NCBI GenBank assembly: GCA_902792635.1
Contig: CADBAG010000030.1
Span: forward strand, 1 to 32,643
Length of the DNA: 32,643 bases
Source: an uncultured Prevotellaceae bacterium
Lineage (GTDB): Bacteria; Bacteroidota; Bacteroidia; Bacteroidales; Bacteroidaceae
Reading direction: 5' to 3'
Position numbers and translations under genes: made by a program. Position 1 is the first letter of the stretch. Every line of letters begins with the position of its first letter. This document shows positions 1-7,073 of the stretch, piece after piece. The notes beneath the pieces were generated by a model. That model did not search any database, had not been told where the DNA came from, and worked only from the letters and a program-made list of their open reading frames with translations.

Positions 1-82
1 AAAAACGAAGGAAAAGGTAATTAGATTCACGCACATCCGAATTTTGTTATATTGGCAGGTTTATAAAAAACTTTATATCAAT

Positions 83-271
83 ACTCGGAGAGGCTGAATG
101 CGCCTTGGCGCGCTATGTTGGTTTATGATTTGAAACACATTGCGCACTGTCGTGCAGTCTGCCTCTCCGAGGCAGAAGGTCAACGGTTTCTACTCCATCC
201 TAAACACCCCCAGTCTGCGTCGCTTCGCTCCTTAGACTGGGGTTATCAAAGATTCAGCCTCTCCGAGGCTG
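83..271. repeat. Hairpin-rich interspersed repeat, copy 1
   Basis: This non-coding element is built from short palindromes. They are a CTC-GGA-GAG type hairpin near 84-95, GCGCCTTGGCGC at 100-111, a GCAC/GTGC hairpin near 145-160, GCCTCTCCGAGGC near 162-175, a CCCAGTCT...AGACTGGG stem over about 210-242, and AGCCTCTCCGAGGCT near 257-271. The stretch 84-176 is almost identical to 2064-2161, and the same architecture with different stem sequences is seen at 9073-9265. Compensatory stem changes suggest selection on structure. No transposase lies beside it. Non-autonomous REP-like elements are the closest known class, but that is inference. Confidence 0.75.
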
Positions 272-351
272 TGAACTTCGCAAAAAGAAATGCAAATTTC
301 AGCCGTACAATACGAATAATTTTATTACACTCAACATTGTACAATCAACCC

Positions 352-613
352 ATGAAACACACAATCCTTTCTATATTCTCTGCCCTCCTCCTCGCCGCTC
401 CCATGATGGCGCAGAGAATGGCCAACGAGGCAGCTATACAGAACATCATGACACGCTGCAGCATCCGGAAGTTTAAGCAGCAACCCGTGGAGGAAGGCAA
501 GATTGATACCTTGCTCCGTGCAGGTATGGCGGCTCCTACCTCCTGTGACATGCAGCCCTGGCATTTCGTCGTCATCAAGGATGCAGCAGCACGCGAGAGA
601 TATGCGGCTACGA
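352..613 (+). pseudogene. Nitroreductase family protein, 5' fragment (copy A)
   Basis: The reading frame starts with a signal-peptide-like segment (MKHTILSIFSALLLAAPMMA), followed by the N-terminal half of an FMN-dependent nitroreductase. Recognisable motifs are NIMTRCSIRKF, PVEEGKIDTLLRAGMAAP and QPWHFVVI. After about residue 87 (RERYAATN) the sequence becomes the reverse complement of a second nitroreductase gene, and the frame stops at 651. A complete member is about 190-210 residues, so the C-terminal half with the rest of the FMN pocket and dimer interface is missing. It is almost surely non-functional unless the junction is an assembly artefact. Confidence 0.75.
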
Positions 614-803
614 ACTTCTCAATCTTGTCTTTCTCAACTGGCTTGTCCTGATAACTGCGCACGCTCGAACGTGTCATGATGTTGGTATAAACATCGTCAC
701 CGTTAGAGGCGCTACTGCTTGATGTGGTCTTTCCCTTGACCCATTGGACACAGACAATGACGAGTGCCAGGGCAAGGCCGAGAATCAATACTTTTTCTTT
801 CAT
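614..803 (-). pseudogene. Nitroreductase family protein, 5' fragment (copy B)
   Basis: Read on the minus strand from ATG at 803, this begins with a membrane anchor or signal segment (MKEKVLILGLALALVIVCVQ). A Ser-rich linker follows, then the start of a nitroreductase domain (YTNIMTRSSVRSYQDKPVEK, then DKIEKF). Homology ends at about 614, where it meets the truncated copy A head-on. The two fragments share the motifs NIMTR.S.R and PVE..KI, so they are paralogs. Only about 60 codons remain, so the gene is broken. It lies just downstream of the aldo/keto reductase chimera on the same strand, with a 22-base gap. Confidence 0.72.
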
Positions 804-825
804 GATATTGAAAACATTTTTATTG

Positions 826-1698
826 TTATCCTACTGCTGTAAGGTGCGAAGGTGGCACGCCGTATTCCTTCTTGAAGGCTGTGGAGAAATGACTGAGGTT
901 CTTGAAGCCTGTCTTCAGATATACCTCACTGGGACTTTTACTCTCAGCCATCTCATTGGAAGAGAGGGTGAAGTCGAAGACATCGAGGTTCTCCTTCATA
1001 CGCTCTACGTGAGTCGACTTCGGGATAACGATGATGCCGAGCTGCAACAGATAGCGCAGAGCAACCTGAGAAACAGTCTTGCCATGAGCAGCTGCAACCT
1101 TCTTCAATGTCTCATTGTCGAAGATTCCGAGCTTGCCCTGAGCCAAAGGACCCCAGCCCATCACGACGGTGCCAAACTCCTGGGCGACAGCGCGAACATC
1201 GCTCTCCTGATTGAAGACATGGGTCTCGACCTGGTCGATGGCAGGCTTCACGTCTACATTGGAAGCAATATCAAGCAGACGGTCTGCATAGAAGTTGCTT
1301 ACACCGATGGCACGGATCTTTCCCTCACGATAAGCATCCTCCAATGCACGATAAGCACCATAGGTATCGCCAAAGGGCTGGTGCAGCAGCATGAGGTCGA
1401 GATAGTCGGTCTTGAGGAGCTCGAGACTCTTGTCGATACGTGCCTTGGCCTTTTCATAGCCATAGTCAGAAGGCCAGATCTTCGATACAAGGAAGATGTC
1501 CTTGCGATCTACACCGCTCTCACGGATGCCCTCGCCTACTCCACTCTCATTGCCGTACATCTGTGCGGTATCGATAAGACGGTAGCCGGTCTCTAAGGCT
1601 TGACGTGTGCAGCGTGCAGCCTCAGAGTTGTCGATCAGATACAAGCCATAGCCGAGCTGTGGCATTTTCACTCCATTGTTTAATGTAACGTATTCCAT
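826..1698 (-). CDS. Aldo/keto reductase with an AraC-derived C-terminal tail (chimeric ORF)
   Basis: The start is ATG at 1698 (MEYVTLNNGVKMPQLGYG), preceded by AAAGGAAA. The longer upstream frame is only promoter DNA. The first about 250 of 290 residues are an NADPH-dependent aldo/keto reductase with the family tetrad D43, Y48 (DTAQMYGNE), K73 (VSKIWP) and H106 (LLHQPFGD), plus the cofactor motif IPKSTHVERM. Near residue 253 (NEMAE) the protein switches to the last helix-turn-helix of an AraC regulator (SEVYLKTGFKNLSHFSTAF, then KKEYGVPPSHL) and stops. The usual last 25-30 residues of the reductase are therefore replaced. Whether the enzyme folds is uncertain. The junction is at about 940-950. 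Confidence 0.75.
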   Translation of the reverse strand: MEYVTLNNGVKMPQLGYGLYLIDNSEAARCTRQALETGYRLIDTAQMYGNESGVGEGIRESGVDRKDIFLVSKIWPSDYGYEKAKARIDKSLELLKTDYLDLMLLHQPFGDTYGAYRALEDAYREGKIRAIGVSNFYADRLLDIASNVDVKPAIDQVETHVFNQESDVRAVAQEFGTVVMGWGPLAQGKLGIFDNETLKKVAAAHGKTVSQVALRYLLQLGIIVIPKSTHVERMKENLDVFDFTLSSNEMAESKSPSEVYLKTGFKNLSHFSTAFKKEYGVPPSHLTAVG

Positions 1699-1761
1699 AA
1701 GAATTTCCTTTCTATTAATAATATTCTTGTTTATGTGAATGTTTTTATTTGATTTCGGTTG

Positions 1762-1769
1762 CAAAGTTA
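1762..1769 (-). promoter_or_regulatory. Candidate -7 element for the aldo/keto reductase
   Basis: On the minus strand this reads TAACTTTG, matching the Bacteroidota -7 consensus TAnnTTTG, 64 bases before the ATG. No TTG is found at the usual 19-21 base distance upstream, so the promoter may need an activator. The repeated sites at 1796-1880 are well placed for one. Confidence 0.5.
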
Positions 1770-1795
1770 GGAAATAAAATGATATAGGCGATTTC

Positions 1796-1880
1796 CTCAA
1801 ACGGCATTTTAAGGTTTTCTTAAACGACAAAGTTGTTGTTTGGCAAAAAGCCGTTTGAGAAAAGGTAGCATTGTCGTTTG
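1796..1880. promoter_or_regulatory. Mirrored direct-repeat operator (four AAACG[G/A]C sites)
   Basis: Four copies of one heptamer are present: AAACGGC at 1799-1805, AAACGAC at 1822-1828, and their reverse complements GCCGTTT at 1850-1856 and GTCGTTT at 1873-1879. Each same-orientation pair is offset by exactly 23 bp. The flanks extend the match (CTCAAACGGC with GCCGTTTGAG, AAACGACAA with TTGTCGTTT). Direct half-sites about two helical turns apart are typical of AraC-family binding sites. The array lies between two divergent -7 elements (1762-1769 minus, 1909-1916 plus). Binding by an AraC protein is inference. Confidence 0.6.
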
Positions 1881-1908
1881 ACGTAACATGGCACATGTTT
1901 TTTCATCG

Positions 1909-1916
1909 TAACTTTG
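1909..1916 (+). promoter_or_regulatory. Candidate -7 element, rightward, no gene directly downstream
   Basis: TAACTTTG matches TAnnTTTG and points away from the aldo/keto reductase. The next rightward gene starts at 2345, beyond repeat copy 2. Either the SRPBCC gene has a long leader, or the gene this promoter once served has been lost. No clear TTG lies at 19-21 bases. Confidence 0.35.
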
Positions 1917-1963
1917 CAACCGTAAATCAGAGCGAATGAGTTTTACCGGTTTCGAGTTGAAGA

Positions 1964-2258
1964 GTGCCTCGGAGAGGCACAATTTTTAATAACCCCAGAC
2001 TAAGAGAGCGTAGCGACCGCAGTCTGGGGAAGTAAACTGAAGACGGGTTAACTGATTTCCAGCCTCGGAGAGGCTGAATGCGCCTTGGCGCGCTATGTTG
2101 TTTATGATATAAACCATTAAAGACATTGCGCACTGTCGTGCAGTCTGCCTCTTCGAGGCAGGAAATCAGTCAAACAAACCATCACAACAAACCCCAGACT
2201 GCAGTCGCTATCGCTCCTTTAGTCTGGGGTTATGAAAAAGTCAGTCTCTCCGAGGCTG
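1964..2258. repeat. Hairpin-rich interspersed repeat, copy 2
   Basis: This is most of a gene-free stretch between 1897 and 2344. It contains GTGCCTC-GGA-GAGGCAC (1964-1980), CCCCAGAC/GTCTGGGG (1993-2000 with 2022-2029), AGCCTC-GGA-GAGGCT (2061-2075), GCGCCTTGGCGC (2080-2091), TGCCTC-TTC-GAGGCA (2146-2160), CCCCAGACT/AGTCTGGGG (2192-2200 with 2221-2229) and a last CTCTCCGAGGCTG hairpin. The segment 2064-2258 parallels copy 1. The 1964-2029 part looks like an additional partial unit in the opposite orientation, since the central GAGCGTAGCGAC is the complement of the GTCGCT...CGCTC seen elsewhere. Confidence 0.75.
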
Positions 2259-2344
2259 CTTGCCATATTAGATTGAAATTTGGAGGAATCAAAAATAAAG
2301 GATATATAACGAACATATTTTAATCATAAAGAAAGGCAACAATT

Positions 2345-2845
2345 ATGTTGAACGAAATCAATTGGCCGGAGCAGTATCTTCCCGGCACCACAGACAACTT
2401 CGCAAGCAATGAGGTTATCGTTAAAGGTCTTCGCGCTGCTGACGTATGGCCTTATCTCACTCATGCAACCGTATGGGAGAAGTATTACTCCAACTCTTCC
2501 GATGCTCACTATAAGGAGGCAGGCAAGACAGAACTCTATCCTAACGCTCCCTTCTTCTTCAAGACCTTCGGTTTCCCCATCGACGCTGAGATCGTAGAGT
2601 TCCAGGCTCCGAAGGATGGTATCGCTCGTATCAGCTGGCACGGCTGGGCAGAGGGTGACGCTGACCACCGTCTCGATGTTGTTCACGCTTGGCTCCTTGA
2701 GGAACTTCCCGGCAACCGTCTCCGTATCCTCACTCAAGAGAGTCAGATCGGTAAGCCCGCCGCAGCTATGGCAGGTACCAACACGATGATCGACGGTCAT
2801 CAAAGCTGGCTCTACGGTCTCGTGAAGGCCGCTCAAGAAAAATGA
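2345..2845 (+). CDS. SRPBCC family protein (polyketide cyclase/START-like fold)
   Basis: This is an intact 166-residue soluble protein without signal peptide. The pattern fits small SRPBCC proteins, which form a helix-grip hydrophobic pocket: an N-terminal strand with VIVKGLRAADVWPYLTHATVWEKYY, a middle section with PFFFKTFGFPIDAEIVEF and ARISWHGWAEG, and a C-terminal long helix (MIDGHQSWLYGLVKAAQEK). The ligand and role are not evident. It sits between repeat copy 2 and the broken MFS gene and appears undamaged. The family call rests on motif resemblance, not on a search. Confidence 0.6.
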   Translation: MLNEINWPEQYLPGTTDNFASNEVIVKGLRAADVWPYLTHATVWEKYYSNSSDAHYKEAGKTELYPNAPFFFKTFGFPIDAEIVEFQAPKDGIARISWHGWAEGDADHRLDVVHAWLLEELPGNRLRILTQESQIGKPAAAMAGTNTMIDGHQSWLYGLVKAAQEK

Positions 2846-2877
2846 TAATCTAAGGCTATTTATTGCGTTTTATTTCT

Positions 2878-2885
2878 TACCTTTG
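2878..2885 (+). promoter_or_regulatory. Candidate -7 element for the MFS pseudogene
   Basis: TACCTTTG matches TAnnTTTG and lies 102 bases before the ATG at 2988. Transcription would start near 2892, just before the first hairpin of the leader. No convincing TTG lies at the standard distance. Confidence 0.45.
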
Positions 2886-2897
2886 CATGCGCATTGA

Positions 2898-2974
2898 GGT
2901 TCTGGCAGGAACCTGACTATCTGGATAGTCGAAATAGCTCCGAACAGCTCTTGAAATATAAGCTCAGAGCTATT
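2898..2974 (+). ncRNA. Structured 5' leader with three successive hairpins
   Basis: Three perfect stems follow each other. GGTTC (2898-2902) pairs with GAACC (2909-2913). GACTAT (2915-2920) pairs with ATAGTC (2925-2930) around a CTGG loop. AATAGCTC (2933-2940) pairs with GAGCTATT (2967-2974). Inside the last, AGCTC (2946-2950) could compete for the same 3' strand, so two alternative folds are possible. The block ends 13 bases before the ATG of a multidrug-type MFS gene. This is the position of a cis-regulatory RNA, but it matches no riboswitch I recognise. Confidence 0.45.
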
Positions 2975-2987
2975 AGATTGTTATATC

Positions 2988-3728
2988 ATGAAAAAGATTG
3001 TCTTCAAGAAACAGAACCGAAACACATTGACACCGAACAGCGGCATGCCTTTGTCGCTGGTCATTCTCTTGTCAGTGGTGGCTGCTTTCATGGCTGCCAA
3101 CATTTATTACAATCAGCCACTGCTTGATGTCATCCGACAAGAGATGGGGGTGAATGAGCTTCAGGCCAGTTTTGTGACTGTTATTGCGCAGATCGGTTAT
3201 GCCTTGGGCTTGCTGTTCATTATTCCGTTGGGTGACAAATTATCGCGGCGACGGCTCAGGTTCCGTCGTTGACATCTTCATTCATCATCCGCGTATCAGA
3301 ATGAACTCAACGCGCGCGGGCTTAGGCTTCGGCAGTATGATGAGCGTGTGGTCATGCATGGCTTTCCATCTTGCCGGTGCTCCGTTTCATGCGAGCAGTG
3401 AGACAGTGGGAATGTTGGGTATGTGTGGCGTGGCCGGGGCTTTGGCTTCGATGAACATCGGAAAGTATATTCCTCGCTTTGGCGTCAATCGTTTCTCCGG
3501 TGCGGGAGCAGTGTTGCCAGCAACCAGGGAGCTTGCATGAGTGAACTGCCCCAGGCTGCCAACCGCGTGAACACAATCTTCATGACGACCTATTTCGTCT
3601 TTGGTGCTTTGGGAACGATGCTCTCAAGTGCCGGATGGAAACTATGGGGTTGGAATGGTGTAGGGCTCTGTGGTTTGGTCTTTGCCTTAATGAGTTTGAT
3701 AATCACACATTGTACAAAAAATAAATAA
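2988..3728 (+). pseudogene. MFS transporter, degraded by internal deletions
   Basis: Three pieces of one transporter lie in order but in different frames. Piece 1 (to about 3252) has TM1-2 and the loop motif (AANIYYNQPLLDVI, QIGYALGLLFIIPLGDK, LSRRR). Piece 2 (about 3320-3505) corresponds to TM7-8 (WSCMAFHLAGAPFHASSETV, GMLGMCGVAGALAS). Piece 3 (about 3525-3728) corresponds to TM11-12 (NRVNTIFMTTYFVFGALGTM, WGWNGVGLCGLVFALMSLII). A member of this family is about 390-400 residues. TM3-6 and TM9-10 are missing and both joins shift frame, so no functional transporter can be made. Sequence drift is otherwise small, so the loss looks recent or artefactual. Confidence 0.75.
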
Positions 3729-3748
3729 AATTACAATAAGAATTAGGT

Positions 3749-4834
3749 ATGAATATAAAGAAGAACAGACTCTCGACACTTCTGAGTCTCTTGATATGTA
3801 TCCTCATGGTGGCAGCCGCTTCTATCCGTCGCGACGGTAAATTGCTCGGACATGAGTTCAGCGAGGATTCTACGCAGACGGCAACGGCAAAAGTAGACAC
3901 TGTGCGTACGCTTGCCGATGGCACGTTGGTGGTCAATACGACATCCCTCGGTAAAGACATCACGGGTTATGGAGGCGCCGTGCCTTTGGAGATCTATATC
4001 AAGGATGGTGTGATTCAACAAGTTAAGGCATTGCCAAACCATGAGACTCCTGAGTTCTTTGGTCAGGCCAAAGCGTTGCTGACGCGGTGGAACGGAAAGA
4101 CGGTGGAGGAGGCCTCAGCAATGAAAGTCGATGGCGTGTCGGGAGCAACGTTCTCCTCGCGTGGTATCTTAGGAAATATGCGGGTGGGCTTACAGTATGC
4201 TGCCAAGCAGACGGCAAAGAAAAGCATCTTCGCTGATTTCGACCCCAGTGCAAAGAACATCTGTGGGCTCATCGTTGCTCTTATGGCAGCTATCCTCCCG
4301 CTGTTTGTCAAGAACCGCCGCTATCGTCTCTGTCAGCAGATTCTCAACATCGCAGTGCTCGGCTTCTGGTGCGGCTCGTTCATGTCATGGTCGGCTATCT
4401 TAGGCTACATGTCTAATGGCATAAACGTCATTGCGCTGCTCCTCCCCACCCTATTGCTCATTGTAGCTTTCATCTATCCGCTCTTCGGAAAGAAGAACTA
4501 TTATTGCACGAACGTCTGCCCTTATGGTAGTCTGCAGGAATTGATCGGTAAGAATGTGAAGTATAAAGTCAAGATGAGTCCGAAGCTCCTTAAGAACCTC
4601 AACACTTTCCGCAAGGTTCTCTTTGCTGTCCTCATGCTCTGTCTTTGGACGGGTGTGTGGTCCGACTGGGTCGATTATGAGCCTTTCTCTGCTTTCATCT
4701 TCCAGTCAGCTTCATGGGTGGTCATCACGATTGCCGTAGTCTTCGCTCTGCTCTCCACCATCGTCATGCGCCCCTACTGCCGCTTCGTCTGCCCCATGGG
4801 ATCACTGTTCAAAATCGAGTCGCAGTCGCATTGA
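3749..4834 (+). CDS. FMN-binding domain / 4Fe-4S polyferredoxin-like membrane protein
   Basis: This 361-residue membrane redox protein has an N-terminal anchor (residues 8-25) and an extracytoplasmic FMN-binding domain (about 60-155) with DGVSGATFSSRG. T134 in SGAT is the position where RnfG/NqrC/NosR-type domains attach FMN covalently. Several membrane segments follow (about 168-250), then the half-clusters CTNVCP (C253, C257), two more membrane segments, and CRFVCP (C344, C348), as in NapH/NosR-like proteins. A role in moving electrons across or within the membrane is inferred. The last residues and stop are encoded inside a 16-bp repeat that starts at 4817. It begins 20 bases after the MFS pseudogene and may have shared its transcript. 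Confidence 0.75.
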   Translation: MNIKKNRLSTLLSLLICILMVAAASIRRDGKLLGHEFSEDSTQTATAKVDTVRTLADGTLVVNTTSLGKDITGYGGAVPLEIYIKDGVIQQVKALPNHETPEFFGQAKALLTRWNGKTVEEASAMKVDGVSGATFSSRGILGNMRVGLQYAAKQTAKKSIFADFDPSAKNICGLIVALMAAILPLFVKNRRYRLCQQILNIAVLGFWCGSFMSWSAILGYMSNGINVIALLLPTLLLIVAFIYPLFGKKNYYCTNVCPYGSLQELIGKNVKYKVKMSPKLLKNLNTFRKVLFAVLMLCLWTGVWSDWVDYEPFSAFIFQSASWVVITIAVVFALLSTIVMRPYCRFVCPMGSLFKIESQSH

Positions 4835-4853
4835 GTCGCAGTCGCATTAAGGT
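4817..4853. repeat. Two tandem copies of GAGTCGCAGTCGCATT
   Basis: The 16-mer occurs at 4817-4832 and 4833-4848, followed by AAGGT. The first copy encodes the end of the FMN/4Fe-4S protein and contributes to its stop codon. The 20-mer AGTCGCAGTCGCATTAAGGT (4834-4853) recurs exactly at 12384-12403, upstream of the ABC transporter genes. Confidence 0.8.
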
Positions 4854-4935
4854 CGTTATCACATCAGCGATTGGGTGATGCTATGACATCTACAGTGAAA
4901 CTTTGATGTGGATTCAGAAATATTAAAGAAAAGAC

Positions 4936-4966
4936 TTGCCGATACGAAAGGTTTTGCTTAAATTTG
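4936..4966 (+). promoter_or_regulatory. Promoter of the AAA-ATPase gene
   Basis: TTG at 4936-4938 and TAAATTTG at 4959-4966 are separated by 20 bases, an exact fit to the Bacteroidota -33/-7 promoter. The predicted start near 4973 leaves a leader of about 20 bases before ATG 4996. Confidence 0.7.
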
Positions 4967-4995
4967 CAAGAGAACACTATAATGCAGATTGAAGC

Positions 4996-6579
4996 ATGGC
5001 ACAGCAGATTCGAAAATATCCGGTAGGAATACAAACTTTCTCAAGGCTCATTCAAGATGGGTATGTCTATGTTGACAAGACCGATCTTGTATGGGAGATG
5101 GTCAATTTTGCCAAATACATTTTCCTGAGCCGTCCCCGTCGTTTCGGCAAGTCGCTTCTTTCTTCCACCCTTGAGTCATATTTCAAGGGTGAGAAGGATT
5201 TGTTCAAGGGCCTTAAGATAATGTCCTTGGAAAAGGAATGGGTGCATTATCCTGTATTGCATTTCGATCTGAGCACCGCCAAGCACTTGGGCGCAGAGGG
5301 ACTCAAGGCTGAGTTAGGACTCCAACTGGGTGAATACGAGAGACTGTATGGAAGGAATGAGGCAGAACTTTCACCGGGTATGCGGTTGGGAGGCGTCATC
5401 TCTCGTGCCTATGAACAGACAGGTAAACCGGCGGCTGTCATCATTGATGAGTATGATGCACCTCTGCTTGATGTCTTGCACGATGAAGGCCAACTTCACG
5501 AGATAAGAGAAGTGTTGCAGGAGTTTTATCAGCGGTTGAAAAAGTCGGAGCCTTATATCAAGTTCTGTTTCATCACTGGTATCACGAAGTTCTCGCAGTT
5601 GAGCATCTTCTCTACGCTTAACAACCTTACGAATATCACCCTCCTTCCGAAGTTCTCCGCAATCTGCGGAATTACAGAGGAAGAACTGTGCTCGACACTT
5701 TGGAGAGATGTCGAGCTCTTGGCTGATGCCAATAAGGTTTCAGCTGTTGAGATGCACCAACGGTTGAAACTACGCTACGATGGCTATCATTTTTCAGAGA
5801 ACTCGCCAGAGATCTATAATCCTTACAGTCTTCTCAAGGCATTTCTAATGCAGAAAATCGACAACTACTGGTTTGAGAGCGGTACTCCGACATTCTTGAT
5901 TCGACAGTTGAAGCACTTCAATACTGACATAACCTCAATGGATAGATTGGAGGTGCCGGCTGTGGCATTCGATCAGCCAACAGAGAATATGAATGATGCG
6001 TTGCCGTTGCTCTATCAGTGTGGCTACCTCACGATAAAAGATTATGATGCTGATTTGGAATCATATACCTTGGCAATACCAAATTTAGAGGTCAAGATAG
6101 GTTATGTCAGTGGCCTTCTTCCAGCATACATTGGTTTGAATGATACTGACGTCCGAATGGGCTTTGCAGCGAAGTTCTGGAAAGCTTTACGGAGTGGCGA
6201 TATTGACCTCGCTCTTCGCCATATGCAGGCTTATCTCGCAGGTATTCCTTATGTTGATGGCTTCAAAAAGAAATTAGCTGAGGCTGCATCAACGGAGGCC
6301 TTCTACGAATATACGTTCTACCTCATCTTCTCCATGCTCAACGTCTATGTGCAAACGCAAGTACGGGTTGCCAAAGGCCGTGCCGACATGGTCGTTTTCA
6401 TGCCTGATACTATCTATATCATCGAAATGAAGGCTAGTGGCAGTGCCGAGGAAGCCTTGAAGCAAATTGATGACAAGGGGTATGCCGAACCTTATCAAAC
6501 TGACGGTCGCAGCATTGTTAAGGTCGGCGTAAATGTCAACAAGGAGACAAGGACAATCGAGGGGTGGAAAATCGGATAA
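4996..6579 (+). CDS. AAA-ATPase-like / PD-(D/E)XK nuclease-like protein
   Basis: This 527-residue cytoplasmic protein belongs to the large Bacteroidota family that joins a predicted AAA-ATPase to a PD-(D/E)XK nuclease domain (Pfam AAA-ATPase_like plus its C-terminal nuclease partner). The N-terminus shows the family signature FSRLIQDGYVYVDKTDLVWE. The P-loop lies in SRPRRFGKSLL (residues 45-55) and Walker B in AAVIIDEYDAPL (146-157). The C-terminal nuclease core is GRADMVVF (D464) followed by EMK (E477, K479). These genes are often multicopy with unknown function, and a link to mobile elements or defence has been suggested. Here it is a single gene with its own promoter, and its stop lies 4 bases from the smpB stop (convergent). 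Confidence 0.85.
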   Translation: MAQQIRKYPVGIQTFSRLIQDGYVYVDKTDLVWEMVNFAKYIFLSRPRRFGKSLLSSTLESYFKGEKDLFKGLKIMSLEKEWVHYPVLHFDLSTAKHLGAEGLKAELGLQLGEYERLYGRNEAELSPGMRLGGVISRAYEQTGKPAAVIIDEYDAPLLDVLHDEGQLHEIREVLQEFYQRLKKSEPYIKFCFITGITKFSQLSIFSTLNNLTNITLLPKFSAICGITEEELCSTLWRDVELLADANKVSAVEMHQRLKLRYDGYHFSENSPEIYNPYSLLKAFLMQKIDNYWFESGTPTFLIRQLKHFNTDITSMDRLEVPAVAFDQPTENMNDALPLLYQCGYLTIKDYDADLESYTLAIPNLEVKIGYVSGLLPAYIGLNDTDVRMGFAAKFWKALRSGDIDLALRHMQAYLAGIPYVDGFKKKLAEAASTEAFYEYTFYLIFSMLNVYVQTQVRVAKGRADMVVFMPDTIYIIEMKASGSAEEALKQIDDKGYAEPYQTDGRSIVKVGVNVNKETRTIEGWKIG

Positions 6580-6583
6580 TGAT

Positions 6584-7069
6584 TTATACCCTGTAGTGCT
6601 TCGTGGCGCGATCCATTTCGCGCCGGTCTTCTTTCTCCTTGAGCGTCTGGCGCTTGTCGTACTCTTTCTTACCGCGTGCAAGGGCGATGTCGACCTTGGC
6701 ACGCCCCTTATCGTCGATGAAGACAAGCGTCGGAACGATGGTCAGACCGGGCGTCTTCGTGTCTTCAGCGAGATGACGGATCTCCCGCTTGTTGAGCAGA
6801 AGCTTACGGTCACGGCGAGAAGGCACGTTAGAGCGTGAGCCATAGAAGTAAGGAGAGATATTCATGCCTTTGACCCAGATCTCTCCGTTGTTGATATAGC
6901 AGAACGAGTCGACAAGCGAGGCTTTGCCCATGCGTATCGACTTGATCTCAGTACCCGTCAGCACGATGCCGGCGGTGTAAGTATCGATGAAATTATAAAG
7001 AAACGATGCTTTCTTGTTACGAATCTGCACCGGACTCTTCCGACGCAGTTCCTGTTCAGTCTTGTTCAT
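6584..7069 (-). CDS. smpB: SsrA-binding protein SmpB
   Basis: SmpB binds tmRNA and brings it to stalled ribosomes for trans-translation. The 161 residues cover the whole family: the OB-fold start ([20 protein letters not shown]), the signature [20 protein letters not shown], the middle [21 protein letters not shown], and the basic C-terminal tail ([18 protein letters not shown]) that enters the decoding centre. It is the last gene of a minus-strand run with DUF4375 (4-base gap) and trpB2. No tmRNA gene was noticed in the window. Confidence 0.96.
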   Translation of the reverse strand: MNKTEQELRRKSPVQIRNKKASFLYNFIDTYTAGIVLTGTEIKSIRMGKASLVDSFCYINNGEIWVKGMNISPYFYGSRSNVPSRRDRKLLLNKREIRHLAEDTKTPGLTIVPTLVFIDDKGRAKVDIALARGKKEYDKRQTLKEKEDRREMDRATKHYRV

Positions 7070-7073
7070 AAAT

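Noticed and set aside
83-271. tRNA-like or other known RNA gene in the repeat
   Set aside because: The hairpins do not form a cloverleaf and there is no CCA end or T-loop motif; the near-copy at 2064 marks it as a repeat.
115-351. Upstream extension of the nitroreductase A frame
   Set aside because: It is translated from repeat copy 1; the signal peptide starts at 352.
724-1596. 290-codon frame opposite the aldo/keto reductase
   Set aside because: It is the antisense shadow of a clear enzyme and has no family motifs.
1699-1896. N-terminal extension of the aldo/keto reductase frame
   Set aside because: The added residues are low in coding quality, and the DNA holds the -7 element and operator repeats; the conserved start MEYVTLNNG has a purine-rich site before it.
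2898-2974. Guanidine-II (mini-ykkC) riboswitch
   Set aside because: The two-hairpin layout is similar, but the loops lack the conserved ACGR.
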